From IMG/VR virus record IMGVR_UViG_3300031364_000001, positions 1 through 64,000 of that record: a stretch of DNA of 64,000 bases; one strand, 5' to 3'. The stretch's first letter is position 1. Every line of letters starts with the position of its first letter. The notes under the pieces were generated by a model that saw only the letters and a list, made by a program, of their open reading frames with translations, ran no database searches and had not been told where the DNA came from. This DNA comes from a virus. Positions 6,432 to 14,256 of this stretch are shown in pieces. The position numbers were made by a program, and so were the translations under genes.

Positions 6432-7973
6432 ATGAAATTATATGAATTCGCCTTTGATAAAAAAACTAATCAAGAAAAAATAATAATTAACTTTCCTAAT
6501 AAAAAAGAATTTCCTTTTTTAAAATCCTTACAAGGTAGTTTATATTATTATAATACCAATACTTTTATAATGAAAAATTCTGCAGAAAACAAGAATCAAC
6601 TTATTAAATATGGGTATGTAAAATATCAAAAATCTTTATTACATTCTATTTCTTCTATTATAACAAAAAATAATTACTTATTAATTCATTGTAATAATAT
6701 AATGAAGTATTCTCTTATGAAAAAATATACATATACAGATATTTCTAATTGTTATCAGTATGGAAGGTTTGATGCTACTAAAATTAAAAAAGTTTATTTT
6801 TGGAAATTAGAAAATGATTATATTAAAATACCTATTGGATTTAAAAATGAATTTTCTGAATATAATATAGAAGATAAAAGATTAAAAAGAAAATTTAAAT
6901 TTACTGATGAAGAAATTAAAAATTGTTTAGGTTATTTAGAATTAAGAGATATACAAATAGATGCGATTAAAAGCTGTTTTGAAAATACTAATGGTATTAT
7001 TGATCTAGTTGGTGGACTTGGAAAAACAGAAATAGCGTTGGCTTTAATTAAACTTATGAAAGTAAAAACTTTATTTATTACAGAAAGTATCGATCTTGCA
7101 AAACAAACTATGAAACGTGGTATAAATGCTAATTTAGATTTTGGTATTGTACAAGGTAATAATATAGAAGAAAAAAATATTACAGTTTGCACTATTCAAA
7201 GTTCTCATAAATTACAAAATGATTATGAAATGGTAATAGTTGACGAAGTCCATAATTGCAGTCAATCATATATTCCTATATTAGAAAATGAAAATATTTT
7301 ATATCGTTTTGGTTTAAGTGCCACTCCTTTTAATTCTGATAAATTAAAAACTGCTTATATAAAATCTTTTATCGGGGATATAATTTTTAAAGCAGATAAT
7401 CAAGAACTTATAGACAATAAATTTATTGCGGAACCTATTATAAATATTATAGAAATTTCTGAACCTGATTTATCTAAAATTAATGATTGGTATTTAATTG
7501 AAAAATTAGGTATCATAGAAAATAGAAATAGAAATAATAAGATATTAGAAATATGTAAAAATAATAAAGGAATTTTAATTTTAGTAAAAAAAGTTAATCA
7601 TGGTAAAATATTAGAAAAGTTATTAAAAGAAAATAATATTGATTGTATTTATATTCATGGTAAATCTACAAAGCAAGAACGTCAAGAAGTATTAGAAAAA
7701 TTTGAAAAAGATAATAATTTTGTTTTGATCGGTAGTAATATTTTAAAAGAAGGTATTTCTATTAATTCTATTTTTAATTTAATTTTGGCCGGTGGTGGAC
7801 AATCTTATTTTGATAGTTTACAAAGTCTTTATAGAGGTACAAGAGTAAAATTAAAAGATCAATTTCAAGTATTTGATTTTATGGATAGTTTTAATAGAAT
7901 AACGTTAAGGCATTCAAAACAAAGAATTAAGGATTATTCAGATAAAGGATTTAATAAGATAAATTATATATAA
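6432..7973 (+). CDS. SF2 DNA helicase, UvsW-like
   Basis: 513 aa. Motif I GGLGKTEIA near residue 195, motif II DEVH near 272, motif III GLSATPF near 297, and in the second RecA domain GSNILKEGISI, LILAGGGQS and SLQSLYRGTR (motifs V/VI). The N-terminal ~150 residues resemble the accessory domain of phage UvsW-type helicases. Such enzymes unwind branched DNA and R-loops and resolve recombination intermediates. No SD precedes the ATG; see the promoter note. It is the first gene of the rightward operon. Confidence 0.85.
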   Translation: MKLYEFAFDKKTNQEKIIINFPNKKEFPFLKSLQGSLYYYNTNTFIMKNSAENKNQLIKYGYVKYQKSLLHSISSIITKNNYLLIHCNNIMKYSLMKKYTYTDISNCYQYGRFDATKIKKVYFWKLENDYIKIPIGFKNEFSEYNIEDKRLKRKFKFTDEEIKNCLGYLELRDIQIDAIKSCFENTNGIIDLVGGLGKTEIALALIKLMKVKTLFITESIDLAKQTMKRGINANLDFGIVQGNNIEEKNITVCTIQSSHKLQNDYEMVIVDEVHNCSQSYIPILENENILYRFGLSATPFNSDKLKTAYIKSFIGDIIFKADNQELIDNKFIAEPIINIIEISEPDLSKINDWYLIEKLGIIENRNRNNKILEICKNNKGILILVKKVNHGKILEKLLKENNIDCIYIHGKSTKQERQEVLEKFEKDNNFVLIGSNILKEGISINSIFNLILAGGGQSYFDSLQSLYRGTRVKLKDQFQVFDFMDSFNRITLRHSKQRIKDYSDKGFNKINYI

Positions 7974-7992
7974 AAAAATATTATAATATATA
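7970..7992 (+). promoter_or_regulatory. Class A promoter motif
   Basis: AAAAAAATATTATAATATA with -10 TATAAT at 7982-7987, followed by AAGGAG and ATG 8004. The leader would be about 10 nt. Confidence 0.55.
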
Positions 7993-8003
7993 AGGAGTTA
8001 AGA

Positions 8004-8225
8004 ATGTTACAAACTGATAAAAAATATACTAATTTTTTAATAAATAAAAAAAATTTTTATATAGAAGAAAGTTTAAAAAACTATTGCCAAAAAAATAGAA
8101 TATCAAAAAGAAATTTTAAAAAATATGGAAAACATGAAATTTTTCAAGGTACAAATATTGAAAATTTTTATTATAAAAATGATTTAATTCTTCAAATAAA
8201 TAATAAAGATTTTTATTGTGTTTAA
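8004..8225 (+). CDS. Small basic protein, paralogue of the 11625 gene
   Basis: 73 aa, SD AAGGAG. The second half (KKYGKHEIFQ...ENFYYKNDLILQIN) matches the C-terminal part of the product of 11625-11951 (KKYGKYEIYV...), including the part of that gene that lies in the -1 frame past its stop. It overlaps the next gene by 8 nt. Function unknown. Confidence 0.6.
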   Translation: MLQTDKKYTNFLINKKNFYIEESLKNYCQKNRISKRNFKKYGKHEIFQGTNIENFYYKNDLILQINNKDFYCV

Positions 8226-9090
8226 CACTACCCAATTCTTAAAAGATTTTAATATTCCTTTTGATCCAAATTCTAAAAATGCGAGTAAAGGGTTTATAAA
8301 TATTAAGTGTGTTTTTTGTGAGGATCATTCCGACCATTTAGGAATTTCAACTACTTTACCTGCAGTAAAATGTTGGAAGTGTGGAAAACATTCTTTATAT
8401 GATACTATACAAAAACTTTTACCTTTTGAAAATCCTAAACAAATATTAAAAGAATATGATACTAATTTTATAATTCACGATAAAATAGAAAAAAAATTAA
8501 ACTATAACAATACTGAAATTAAATTACCTGGAAGCAAATTAGAAAAATGTCATAAATTATATTTACAAAAAAGGGAATTCAATTCTGATTATATAGAAGA
8601 AAAATATAAATTACAAGGCACTCTATATGATTCTAAATTCCCTTATAGTATTATTATTCCTATATATTTTAATAATAAATTAGTTACTTATCAGACAAGA
8701 GGTATTGCAAAAGATACAAAATATATTAATTGCTTACCTGAAAATGAAATAATTCCTATTAAGAATACTCTTTATAATATAGATAACTGCAAAGAAGATT
8801 ATATAATTGTTACTGAGGGAGTTTTTAAGGTTATGAAATTAGGAGATAATAGTTGTGCTACTTTTGGTAAGAATTTTACTAATATGCAAATTAAATTATT
8901 ATCTAAATATCAAAAAATATTTATTTATTTTGATCCTGATGAAGCAGGTAAAGATGGGGCAGAAAAGTTACATAGTATATTAGATAGTATAGGAAAAGAA
9001 GTTTATATAATAGATAATGATATCCCGCCTGATAATTTAAATTCAAATCAAGTAAAAGAGGTATGGCAAAATATTTATAAATTTGTTTAA
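8218..9090 (+). CDS. DNA primase (zinc finger plus Toprim)
   Basis: 290 aa from GTG 8218, overlapping the preceding gene. The N-terminal zinc motif is CVFC...CWKCGKH (residues ~31-60), used for template recognition. A Toprim domain follows: VTEGVFKVMKL near 195 and YFDPDEAGKDGAEKL near 240, with the metal-binding E and DxD-like acids. It resembles the primase half of T7 gp4 without a fused helicase; the separate DnaB-like helicase at 671-2110 would be its partner. The start is not firm because the SD is poor. Confidence 0.85.
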   Translation: MFNTTQFLKDFNIPFDPNSKNASKGFINIKCVFCEDHSDHLGISTTLPAVKCWKCGKHSLYDTIQKLLPFENPKQILKEYDTNFIIHDKIEKKLNYNNTEIKLPGSKLEKCHKLYLQKREFNSDYIEEKYKLQGTLYDSKFPYSIIIPIYFNNKLVTYQTRGIAKDTKYINCLPENEIIPIKNTLYNIDNCKEDYIIVTEGVFKVMKLGDNSCATFGKNFTNMQIKLLSKYQKIFIYFDPDEAGKDGAEKLHSILDSIGKEVYIIDNDIPPDNLNSNQVKEVWQNIYKFV

Positions 9091-9136
9091 TTTTAGCTTA
9101 TTTTAACGTTTTTTAGTTATTTTTAGTATTATTTAT

Positions 9137-9191
9137 AATTGTAAATTAAATGTAAAATATTAAAAATAATTATTAAAAAGACTTGACTTTT
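9137..9191 (+). repeat. Duplicated promoter module, copy 2
   Basis: Plus-strand copy of the module at 6382-6328: 54 of 55 bases identical. It ends inside the sequence just after the -35 box. Confidence 0.8.
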
Positions 9192-9210
9192 TAATTAAAA
9201 GTACTATAAT
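9183..9210 (+). promoter_or_regulatory. Strong sigma70-type promoter
   Basis: TTGACT 9183-9188, 16-nt spacer, TATAAT 9205-9210. Followed by an SD (TAGGAG) and ATG 9233. Drives the two genes at 9233-10523. Confidence 0.85.
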
Positions 9211-9232
9211 TAATAATAGATAGGAGATAAAA

Positions 9233-9643
9233 ATGATTTTGATTGGTGGAAAAAAATTACAACAACTTGGATCAGACAGACATACAGATGATATTGATTT
9301 TATGATTTATGATAAAAATAATAAAGAATTATTTATCCAAAAAAAAGACATGGATATAATAAATACTGCTAATAATAATTTCTATTCTGAAATATGGTTT
9401 AATGAAATAATAGAAAATGAAATAACAATAAATGGCTTATTGTTAACTTGTTGTTATGCTTTTATTCAACATTGTCAAAATTTTAATTTTAAAAAGGCAG
9501 ATGCAAAAGAATATGATATTAGATTTCTTGTTAGATTAATGAATGAAAAAAAAGAAAATATTAATTTAACAATTTTAAAAAATAATGTGCATAGCGGAGA
9601 ATTTGAAGAAATTCAAAAAATTATAAACTCCGTTAAAATATAA
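9233..9643 (+). CDS. Nucleotidyltransferase-fold protein (AbiEii/MNT-like)
   Basis: 136 aa. The N terminus IGGKKLQQLGSDRHTDDIDFMIYD has the GG...RxTxDIDF layout of minimal nucleotidyltransferases, in which the two acids bind metal. KADAKEYDIRFLVRLM downstream fits the helical part of that fold. Relatives are toxins (AbiEii) or RNA/protein-modifying enzymes; many phages carry one of unknown target. It is expressed with the next gene from the early-type promoter at 9183. Fold assignment is probable, role unknown. Confidence 0.6.
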   Translation: MILIGGKKLQQLGSDRHTDDIDFMIYDKNNKELFIQKKDMDIINTANNNFYSEIWFNEIIENEITINGLLLTCCYAFIQHCQNFNFKKADAKEYDIRFLVRLMNEKKENINLTILKNNVHSGEFEEIQKIINSVKI

Positions 9644-9656
9644 AAGGAGGTCAGCG

Positions 9657-10523
9657 ATGACAAAATTAACAAAAGGGATGTATAATGCAACTCAAGAAAT
9701 TTGGGACATTAAAAAAAGTAAAAAAGAAGAATTCTTAAAATATTTTGATTATAAAGAATATTTTAAGAATCTTAATGAAACAAAAGATTTTTTATTAATT
9801 GAAAAATCAGAAATTAATGAAAAAAGAAAAGAACGAAGAGAAAGAAACTACCAATTTGAAAAAATTGATTATTCAAAAAAACTTATTGAAAAAAAAGAAA
9901 CACTTTTTACAGAACTTTTTGAAACTTATAACTGTTATAATAATGGACAAAAAATTTCTCATGCAGAAATTGAAGGAATCACAAAAAACGTCCATGAAAA
10001 TTATGATTATAATTATTATTCAAAATCATATGGACATCCAAAAAAATGGACATCTTCAACTATCATATTTGATGTTACAAAAATAAAATTATCAGAAAGA
10101 GAATTGATAAAAATTGATAATATTATTAATATCGAAATATTATCAAAAAAGAAATTTAGTAACATTACATTTCTTCATACACGATCCGCGAAATTAAACA
10201 AACATAAAAAATTTGATATTGTAAATTATTATATAGTTTATGATGGTTCTTATGCATATCATTCAGAAAAATCTATAAAACATGCTTTTGCAGGATATCA
10301 AAGAAAAATAAAAACTCTTGTAATTAAAGAAACGGGATTAACACTTGATACTGAAATAACAAGAACATTATATGCAAAACTTACAGGTGCATGTAAAGCG
10401 GGCATAAAAGAATTTTGTATAAAAAATGGTTTAGAAAATAAAAAGAAAATGAAACTTTCTGAATTATTACCTTTTATAAAAAATGAATATGGTTACGAAA
10501 AAATAATAGCTTTATTAAATTAA
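9657..10523 (+). CDS. Hypothetical protein paired with the nucleotidyltransferase
   Basis: 288 aa, start ATG 9657 with SD AAAGGAGGTCAGCG, the same initiation sequence as the genes at 5853 and 6158. Residues ~55-85 are highly charged. No transmembrane segment or catalytic motif is recognised; a mixed alpha/beta C-terminal domain (KLTGACKAGIKEFCIKNGL) is suggested. It could be a target, antitoxin or partner of the preceding protein, or unrelated. Confidence 0.55.
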   Translation: MTKLTKGMYNATQEIWDIKKSKKEEFLKYFDYKEYFKNLNETKDFLLIEKSEINEKRKERRERNYQFEKIDYSKKLIEKKETLFTELFETYNCYNNGQKISHAEIEGITKNVHENYDYNYYSKSYGHPKKWTSSTIIFDVTKIKLSERELIKIDNIINIEILSKKKFSNITFLHTRSAKLNKHKKFDIVNYYIVYDGSYAYHSEKSIKHAFAGYQRKIKTLVIKETGLTLDTEITRTLYAKLTGACKAGIKEFCIKNGLENKKKMKLSELLPFIKNEYGYEKIIALLN

Positions 10524-10528
10524 TTTAT

Positions 10529-10598
10529 GGGAGTTCAGATATAACGTTGTTTGTCTGATCTCCTTAATAAGCGAGGTTGAAACATACCTCGTTTTTAT
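10529..10598 (+). terminator. Double hairpin with intrinsic terminator
   Basis: Hairpin 1: GGAGTTCAGA/TCTGATCTCC (10530-10539 with 10554-10563, one mismatch). Hairpin 2: CGAGGT/ACCTCG (10572-10577 with 10586-10591), followed by TTTTTAT. It lies only 18 nt before the start of the next gene. It could end the 9233-10523 transcript or attenuate the gene at 10616. The same two-hairpin layout occurs at 5187, 36057 and 43550. Confidence 0.7.
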
Positions 10599-10615
10599 AT
10601 AAAAGGAGCTTATAT

Positions 10616-11257
10616 ATGTATAATAAATCTAATATATTTAAAAATGCTTGGTTTATTTACAATTATAGATTAAAAAAATTATCTCATTATTCTTTTGGTA
10701 GAGCATTAAAATTAGCATGGAGAAAAGAAAAAGAAAAAATATATAATAATGCATATAAAATAATAAATAAAGTTAGTTGGTATTATAGTATTAAATATAA
10801 AGTAGATTATGACGACATATATTCTTATTGTAATGAATTATTATTACAGATAATGAAAAAATATAAATCTTCTATTGGTACTTTTGAAGGATTTTTATTT
10901 AAACAATTAAATTTTTATGCCTCTAATTATTGTAAAAAGGAAAAATTAAGAAAAGAGCATGATTTTATTTTACAATTTAATTTACCTATTATTTATGAAA
11001 ATATATATAAAGAAAAAGAAAATATCAGCGAGTTAGCTGAACAAATTATAAATTATTGTATAGATAAAAATATTAATTCTAAAATGATTTATCAAAAAAT
11101 TAAATATAAAAATAAAATTTATAATTATGCTTTAAATTTAGAAAAAATAACTCAAAAAAATATTAAAGAATATTTTAAAAATTTAGGATATTCTTTAAAT
11201 GATATTTTAAATGCTTTTAGAGAAATTAAATTTTTATTAAAGGAGGGAATGATATGA
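10616..11257 (+). CDS. Possible sigma-factor-like protein
   Basis: Start ATG 10616 (SD AAAGGAG); 213 aa. YDDIYSYCNELLLQIMKKYKSSIGTFEGFLFKQL around residues 66-100 looks like sigma70 region 2 (the DDIxQE...F..YL pattern). ITQKNIKEYFKNLGYSLNDILNAFREIK near the C terminus resembles the helical end of small phage sigma-like proteins. It could direct RNA polymerase to the recurring phage promoters, but region 4 is not convincing. Alternative: a helical DNA-binding protein of other function. Confidence 0.45.
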   Translation: MYNKSNIFKNAWFIYNYRLKKLSHYSFGRALKLAWRKEKEKIYNNAYKIINKVSWYYSIKYKVDYDDIYSYCNELLLQIMKKYKSSIGTFEGFLFKQLNFYASNYCKKEKLRKEHDFILQFNLPIIYENIYKEKENISELAEQIINYCIDKNINSKMIYQKIKYKNKIYNYALNLEKITQKNIKEYFKNLGYSLNDILNAFREIKFLLKEGMI

Positions 11258-11403
11258 CGGAAAAAATAAATGATAGTAAAATTATAGATGAAGAAATTTA
11301 TGGAGAATTTAATCATTTAAAAAAACGTCTATTAAAAATAAATAAAGAAACAGAAAAAGCATTAAAAGAAATCGATTTTATTTGTAAAAATAATTTTAAA
11401 TAA
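11254..11403 (+). CDS. Small charged helical protein
   Basis: 49 aa. ATG 11254 overlaps the preceding stop (ATGA), with SD AAAGGAGGG. Heptad-like, rich in Lys/Glu. The tight coupling supports translation. Function unknown; possibly a partner of the sigma-like protein. Confidence 0.5.
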   Translation: MTEKINDSKIIDEEIYGEFNHLKKRLLKINKETEKALKEIDFICKNNFK

Positions 11404-11418
11404 ATTTATTTATTTTTA

Positions 11419-11440
11419 TATAAAAAATATTATAATATAG
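11419..11440 (+). promoter_or_regulatory. Class A promoter motif upstream of tRNA-like element b
   Basis: AAAAAATATTATAATATAG with -10 TATAAT at 11431-11436. Transcription would start about 15 nt before the tRNA-like element. Confidence 0.55.
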
Positions 11441-11459
11441 TATATTATGATTAATTATA

Positions 11460-11573
11460 ATAGTTGCTATGTGGCGGAATAGAGACGTTGTCGAAAAACA
11501 ATAATAGTAATTAGCTTGTTAAGAGATCAAGAATAAAAAATCTGTAAGAATCGAATCTTACCATAGCAACTAT
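11460..11573 (+). ncRNA. tRNA-like RNA element, copy b
   Basis: 114 nt closed by a perfect 12-bp inverted repeat, ATAGTTGCTATG (11460-11471) and CATAGCAACTAT (11562-11573). If TGCTATG/CATAGCA is read as an acceptor stem, GTGGCGGAATAGAGACG looks like a tRNA-Leu D-arm and GTAAGAATCGAATCTTAC (11544-11561) like a T-arm, although the T-loop is not standard and the D-loop lacks GG. A TTGT/ACAA stem lies in the anticodon-arm position. No ORF. Not a normal tRNA; a mimic or regulatory RNA is likely. Confidence 0.6.
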
Positions 11574-11624
11574 ATATTTATATGATGGATTTTTTCTACA
11601 AGCGGAAAGCAAGGGGGCGAAGTA

Positions 11625-11951
11625 ATGAAGATAGGTGATAAAGTAATAATTAAACAATTATCAAGAAAAAAATTTTCAACAATGCAGAATAAATTATGGT
11701 TTTGTTCTTATGAAGATTATTTAGAACGTAGAAAAAAGTTTTTTAATAAAATTGGAAAAATAATTTATATTTCTAGATTAGAACCAAATTTTAAGGTTAA
11801 AGTAAAAAGAGTAAAAGAATGCAAACATTTTTATAAAAAAGAATTGGTATTATTAAAAAATAAAATTACAGAAAAACAATTAAAAAAATATGGGAAATAT
11901 GAGATTTATGTTTTTCAAAATAAGGAATGTTTTTTTATAAAAAAGATTTGA
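11625..11951 (+). CDS. Small basic protein with possible -1 frameshift extension
   Basis: 108 aa, SD AAGGGGG. The N-terminal part begins MKIGDKVIIKQLSRK, an SH3/KOW-like beta start. The C-terminal KKYGKYEIYVFQ matches the paralogue at 8004-8225. Just before the stop, the frame reads TTT TTT ATA AAA AAG ATT TGA, with the slippery heptamer A AAA AAG in the correct phase (and a T-run). A -1 shift would add DLIIQIE... up to a TAA at 12014-12016, restoring similarity to the paralogue. Either programmed frameshifting or a recent indel. Confidence 0.55.
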   Translation: MKIGDKVIIKQLSRKKFSTMQNKLWFCSYEDYLERRKKFFNKIGKIIYISRLEPNFKVKVKRVKECKHFYKKELVLLKNKITEKQLKKYGKYEIYVFQNKECFFIKKI

Positions 11952-12018
11952 TTATACAAATAGAAATAATTTCAAAAAATAATGAAATTAGTATAGCTTA
12001 TTTTTATGGCGGGTAATA

Positions 12019-13098
12019 ATGATAAATTCAAAATTTGAAGTATCTGATAGACAAAAAACAGTAGAACAGCAAAGGGATGATATTCAAAAAGTTTATAATT
12101 TTTGTAAACATTATTTTAAACAATATCATAAATTTCCTAAATTAATAAAAATATCTAATGCTACTGAATTAAATAACGAGCAAATAAAACTTATTTTAAA
12201 ATTTCTTATAAGTAAAAATTATTTAAAAATATATGGTAATAATTATTATTTTCCTGAACAAAAAATAAGTAGAAAAAAGAAAATAATAAAAAAAGAAGAA
12301 TCTAAAAAAGAAATAAAAAAAATACATATAACTTTTGATAGATTTATTGAAATAATTCAAACTATATTTACAGGTATTATTTCTACTATTGGTAATTTGT
12401 TTACTGTAATTACAGGAGTTTTTTTATCTACTTATTTTACTTATATTTGGTTTATTGATTATTTTGATGGTTTAATTCCAATTATTTTAAGTATGTTTAT
12501 TGTATTTGGTAGTTTAATTTCTTATCAAAATTATAAAAAACAAAATAAAAAACGATATTTTGTATTTTGGATAATAATAATTTCCTTTAGTATTGTTACT
12601 GGAATTTCAGGACAACTAAATAAAGGGATAGAAAAAAAAATAATATTAGAGGAAACTAATGTTAATGCTAATAATAAAACTTTATTATTTAATGATTATA
12701 GTAATAGAATAAAAGATATTAAAATAGAAATAGAAAGTGTAAGAAAAGAAAGAGAAAAATTACAAGAATTTTTATCTAATACTTCTTTTGATAATACTGA
12801 TGATAAAAAAGAATATAAAGATATTAATTATAGAATTTATTTAAAAAATAATGATTTGAATAAATTAAGAGATGAATTAACTAAATTAGAAAAAGAAAAA
12901 GAAAATTTATTAAAAGAAGATGTTAAATTAAATATAACTGAAAAAATAGATTTTTTTACATGGTTAAATTCTTTTACTAATATAAATGCAGATTGGTTTA
13001 AATTACTTTTATATACTTTATTGGCTATATTTGCAGATATTTTACCACCAGTAAATTTAAGTAATTTATTAGTATATTATAAAAGGAAAATAAAATGA
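12019..13098 (+). CDS. Membrane protein with N-terminal winged-helix-like region and coiled coil
   Basis: 359 aa. Residues ~20-80 (RDDIQKVYNFCKHYFKQYHKFPK...) look like a helix-turn-helix; then a Lys-rich linker; hydrophobic segments near 120-145, 150-168 and 180-200; a long coiled coil about 205-305; and a final transmembrane segment about 325-348. Likely inner-membrane protein; a role in superinfection exclusion or in takeover of the host membrane is only a guess from its place before a lipoprotein gene. Confidence 0.5.
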   Translation: MINSKFEVSDRQKTVEQQRDDIQKVYNFCKHYFKQYHKFPKLIKISNATELNNEQIKLILKFLISKNYLKIYGNNYYFPEQKISRKKKIIKKEESKKEIKKIHITFDRFIEIIQTIFTGIISTIGNLFTVITGVFLSTYFTYIWFIDYFDGLIPIILSMFIVFGSLISYQNYKKQNKKRYFVFWIIIISFSIVTGISGQLNKGIEKKIILEETNVNANNKTLLFNDYSNRIKDIKIEIESVRKEREKLQEFLSNTSFDNTDDKKEYKDINYRIYLKNNDLNKLRDELTKLEKEKENLLKEDVKLNITEKIDFFTWLNSFTNINADWFKLLLYTLLAIFADILPPVNLSNLLVYYKRKIK

Positions 13099-13292
13099 AT
13101 ATATTATATTTTTTAATATTATACTTTATTTTTTCTATATTATTTATTATAATATTATGTAAAACTTTTTTTAATAAAAAAAATGAAATACATTCTTGTA
13201 AAGATTGTGATTTTTTAAAAAATAATTATTGTTTATATCTAAATAAAAAAATTAAAAATATAAATAAATTAAATTGTATAAAGGAGGAATAA
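13095..13292 (+). CDS. Small membrane protein with Cys cluster
   Basis: 65 aa, ATGA overlap with the preceding gene. One N-terminal transmembrane segment (residues 3-24), then a Cys-rich tail (CKDCDFLKNNYC...NC) that could bind zinc or form disulphides. Ends one base before the lipoprotein start, so co-translated with it. Confidence 0.5.
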   Translation: MNILYFLILYFIFSILFIIILCKTFFNKKNEIHSCKDCDFLKNNYCLYLNKKIKNINKLNCIKEE

Positions 13293-13982
13293 ATGAAAAA
13301 ATTATTACTTTTTATTTTATTTTTTATTTTATGTTGTTGTCAAAATCCTATTATTAACAAAACAGAAAAAGAAATTTTAATTAAAGAAATTACGAAAAAA
13401 GACAATATGACTATTGTTGATAAAAAATTTTATCCAATAGAAGAACCTTTAGTAATTAAATTTAAAAAATTTCTACCTAAAGGAAGCTTATACGCAGGTC
13501 AAGGTAATGGTTATAAAGATGTACCCTTAGAGCAAGTACAAACTGATAAGCAAAATGGTAAAAGATATTGGGAAAATTCTTATACTCTAACTTCTGATAT
13601 AGAAACTTTTGATTTAAGTTCTATTTTAGGGGGCAATCATAAAGCTTATAAAATTAGAGTATATTGTGTAATTACTGATTATGGATTAGTAGAAAATTAT
13701 TCTAATGCTATTGGGGGGATTGATACTCCTGCCGTAATACATTTTTCAACACCAGGAAGTAATCTAACACCAAGTACATTAACACAAAGATATAATGACA
13801 CTTATTATAATTGGGTAGATATAATAACAAATGAAGATCAAGAAATTAATGCCTGTATAGATATTACAGAGCCTTATGATGCTATTACCGATAATGCTAA
13901 TCCTGGAGTTCATGTATATAAATGGATAGAAATTGAATTAAGAGTATATGCAAAAGGTGAAGAAGTTACTTTTATAGAATAA
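13293..13982 (+). CDS. Putative lipoprotein
   Basis: 229 aa, SD AAAGGAGG. The signal peptide MKKLLLFILFFILCCCQN has a relaxed lipobox with three cysteines (residues 14-16). The exported part is rich in beta-forming and polar residues with no recognised domain. Lipoproteins at the end of early phage operons often block the receptor against superinfecting phage; this is inference. Last gene of the rightward operon, ending at the bidirectional terminator. Confidence 0.55.
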   Translation: MKKLLLFILFFILCCCQNPIINKTEKEILIKEITKKDNMTIVDKKFYPIEEPLVIKFKKFLPKGSLYAGQGNGYKDVPLEQVQTDKQNGKRYWENSYTLTSDIETFDLSSILGGNHKAYKIRVYCVITDYGLVENYSNAIGGIDTPAVIHFSTPGSNLTPSTLTQRYNDTYYNWVDIITNEDQEINACIDITEPYDAITDNANPGVHVYKWIEIELRVYAKGEEVTFIE

Positions 13983-13989
13983 AATAATA

Positions 13990-14017
13990 ATAGAGTAGAT
14001 ATATATATCTACTCTAT
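13990..14017. terminator. Bidirectional terminator, perfect 28-nt palindrome
   Basis: ATAGAGTAGATATA and its exact reverse complement (13990-14003/14004-14017), with TTTAAAAAAAG after it on plus and A/T-rich DNA on the other side. It separates two convergent transcription units; the stop codon of the 14014 gene lies inside the stem. Confidence 0.8.
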
Positions 14018-14253
14018 TTAAAAAAAGCTAAAAATACAGCTAATAAACCGTTGCCAATTGCAATTATTATAGTTATTATATGTGCTAATGATGTTCTTTT
14101 TTTATCTTTCTTATCTTTCTTATCTTGTTTACAATTATTAATAAATATTTCATGAGGTACTATATATTTTTCCATTGCTTTATCAAATTTTTCATCTAAT
14201 TTATCTATTTTTGTTTCCACTCTTTGTAATATTTCTGATTCTATTTTTGTCAT
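14014..14253 (-). CDS. XhlA/holin-like small membrane protein
   Basis: 79 aa. N-terminal helical coiled-coil part (RVETKIDKLDEKFDKAMEKY), a basic repeat (QDKKDKKDKK encoded by a 9-nt tandem repeat around 14104-14130), and one C-terminal transmembrane segment (HIITIIIAIGNGLLAVFLAF). This is the layout of haemolysin XhlA-like proteins that assist lysis, but the place after the tail fibre gene would also suit a small virion or regulator protein. Confidence 0.45.
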   Translation of the reverse strand: MTKIESEILQRVETKIDKLDEKFDKAMEKYIVPHEIFINNCKQDKKDKKDKKRTSLAHIITIIIAIGNGLLAVFLAFFK

Positions 14254-14256
14254 AAT

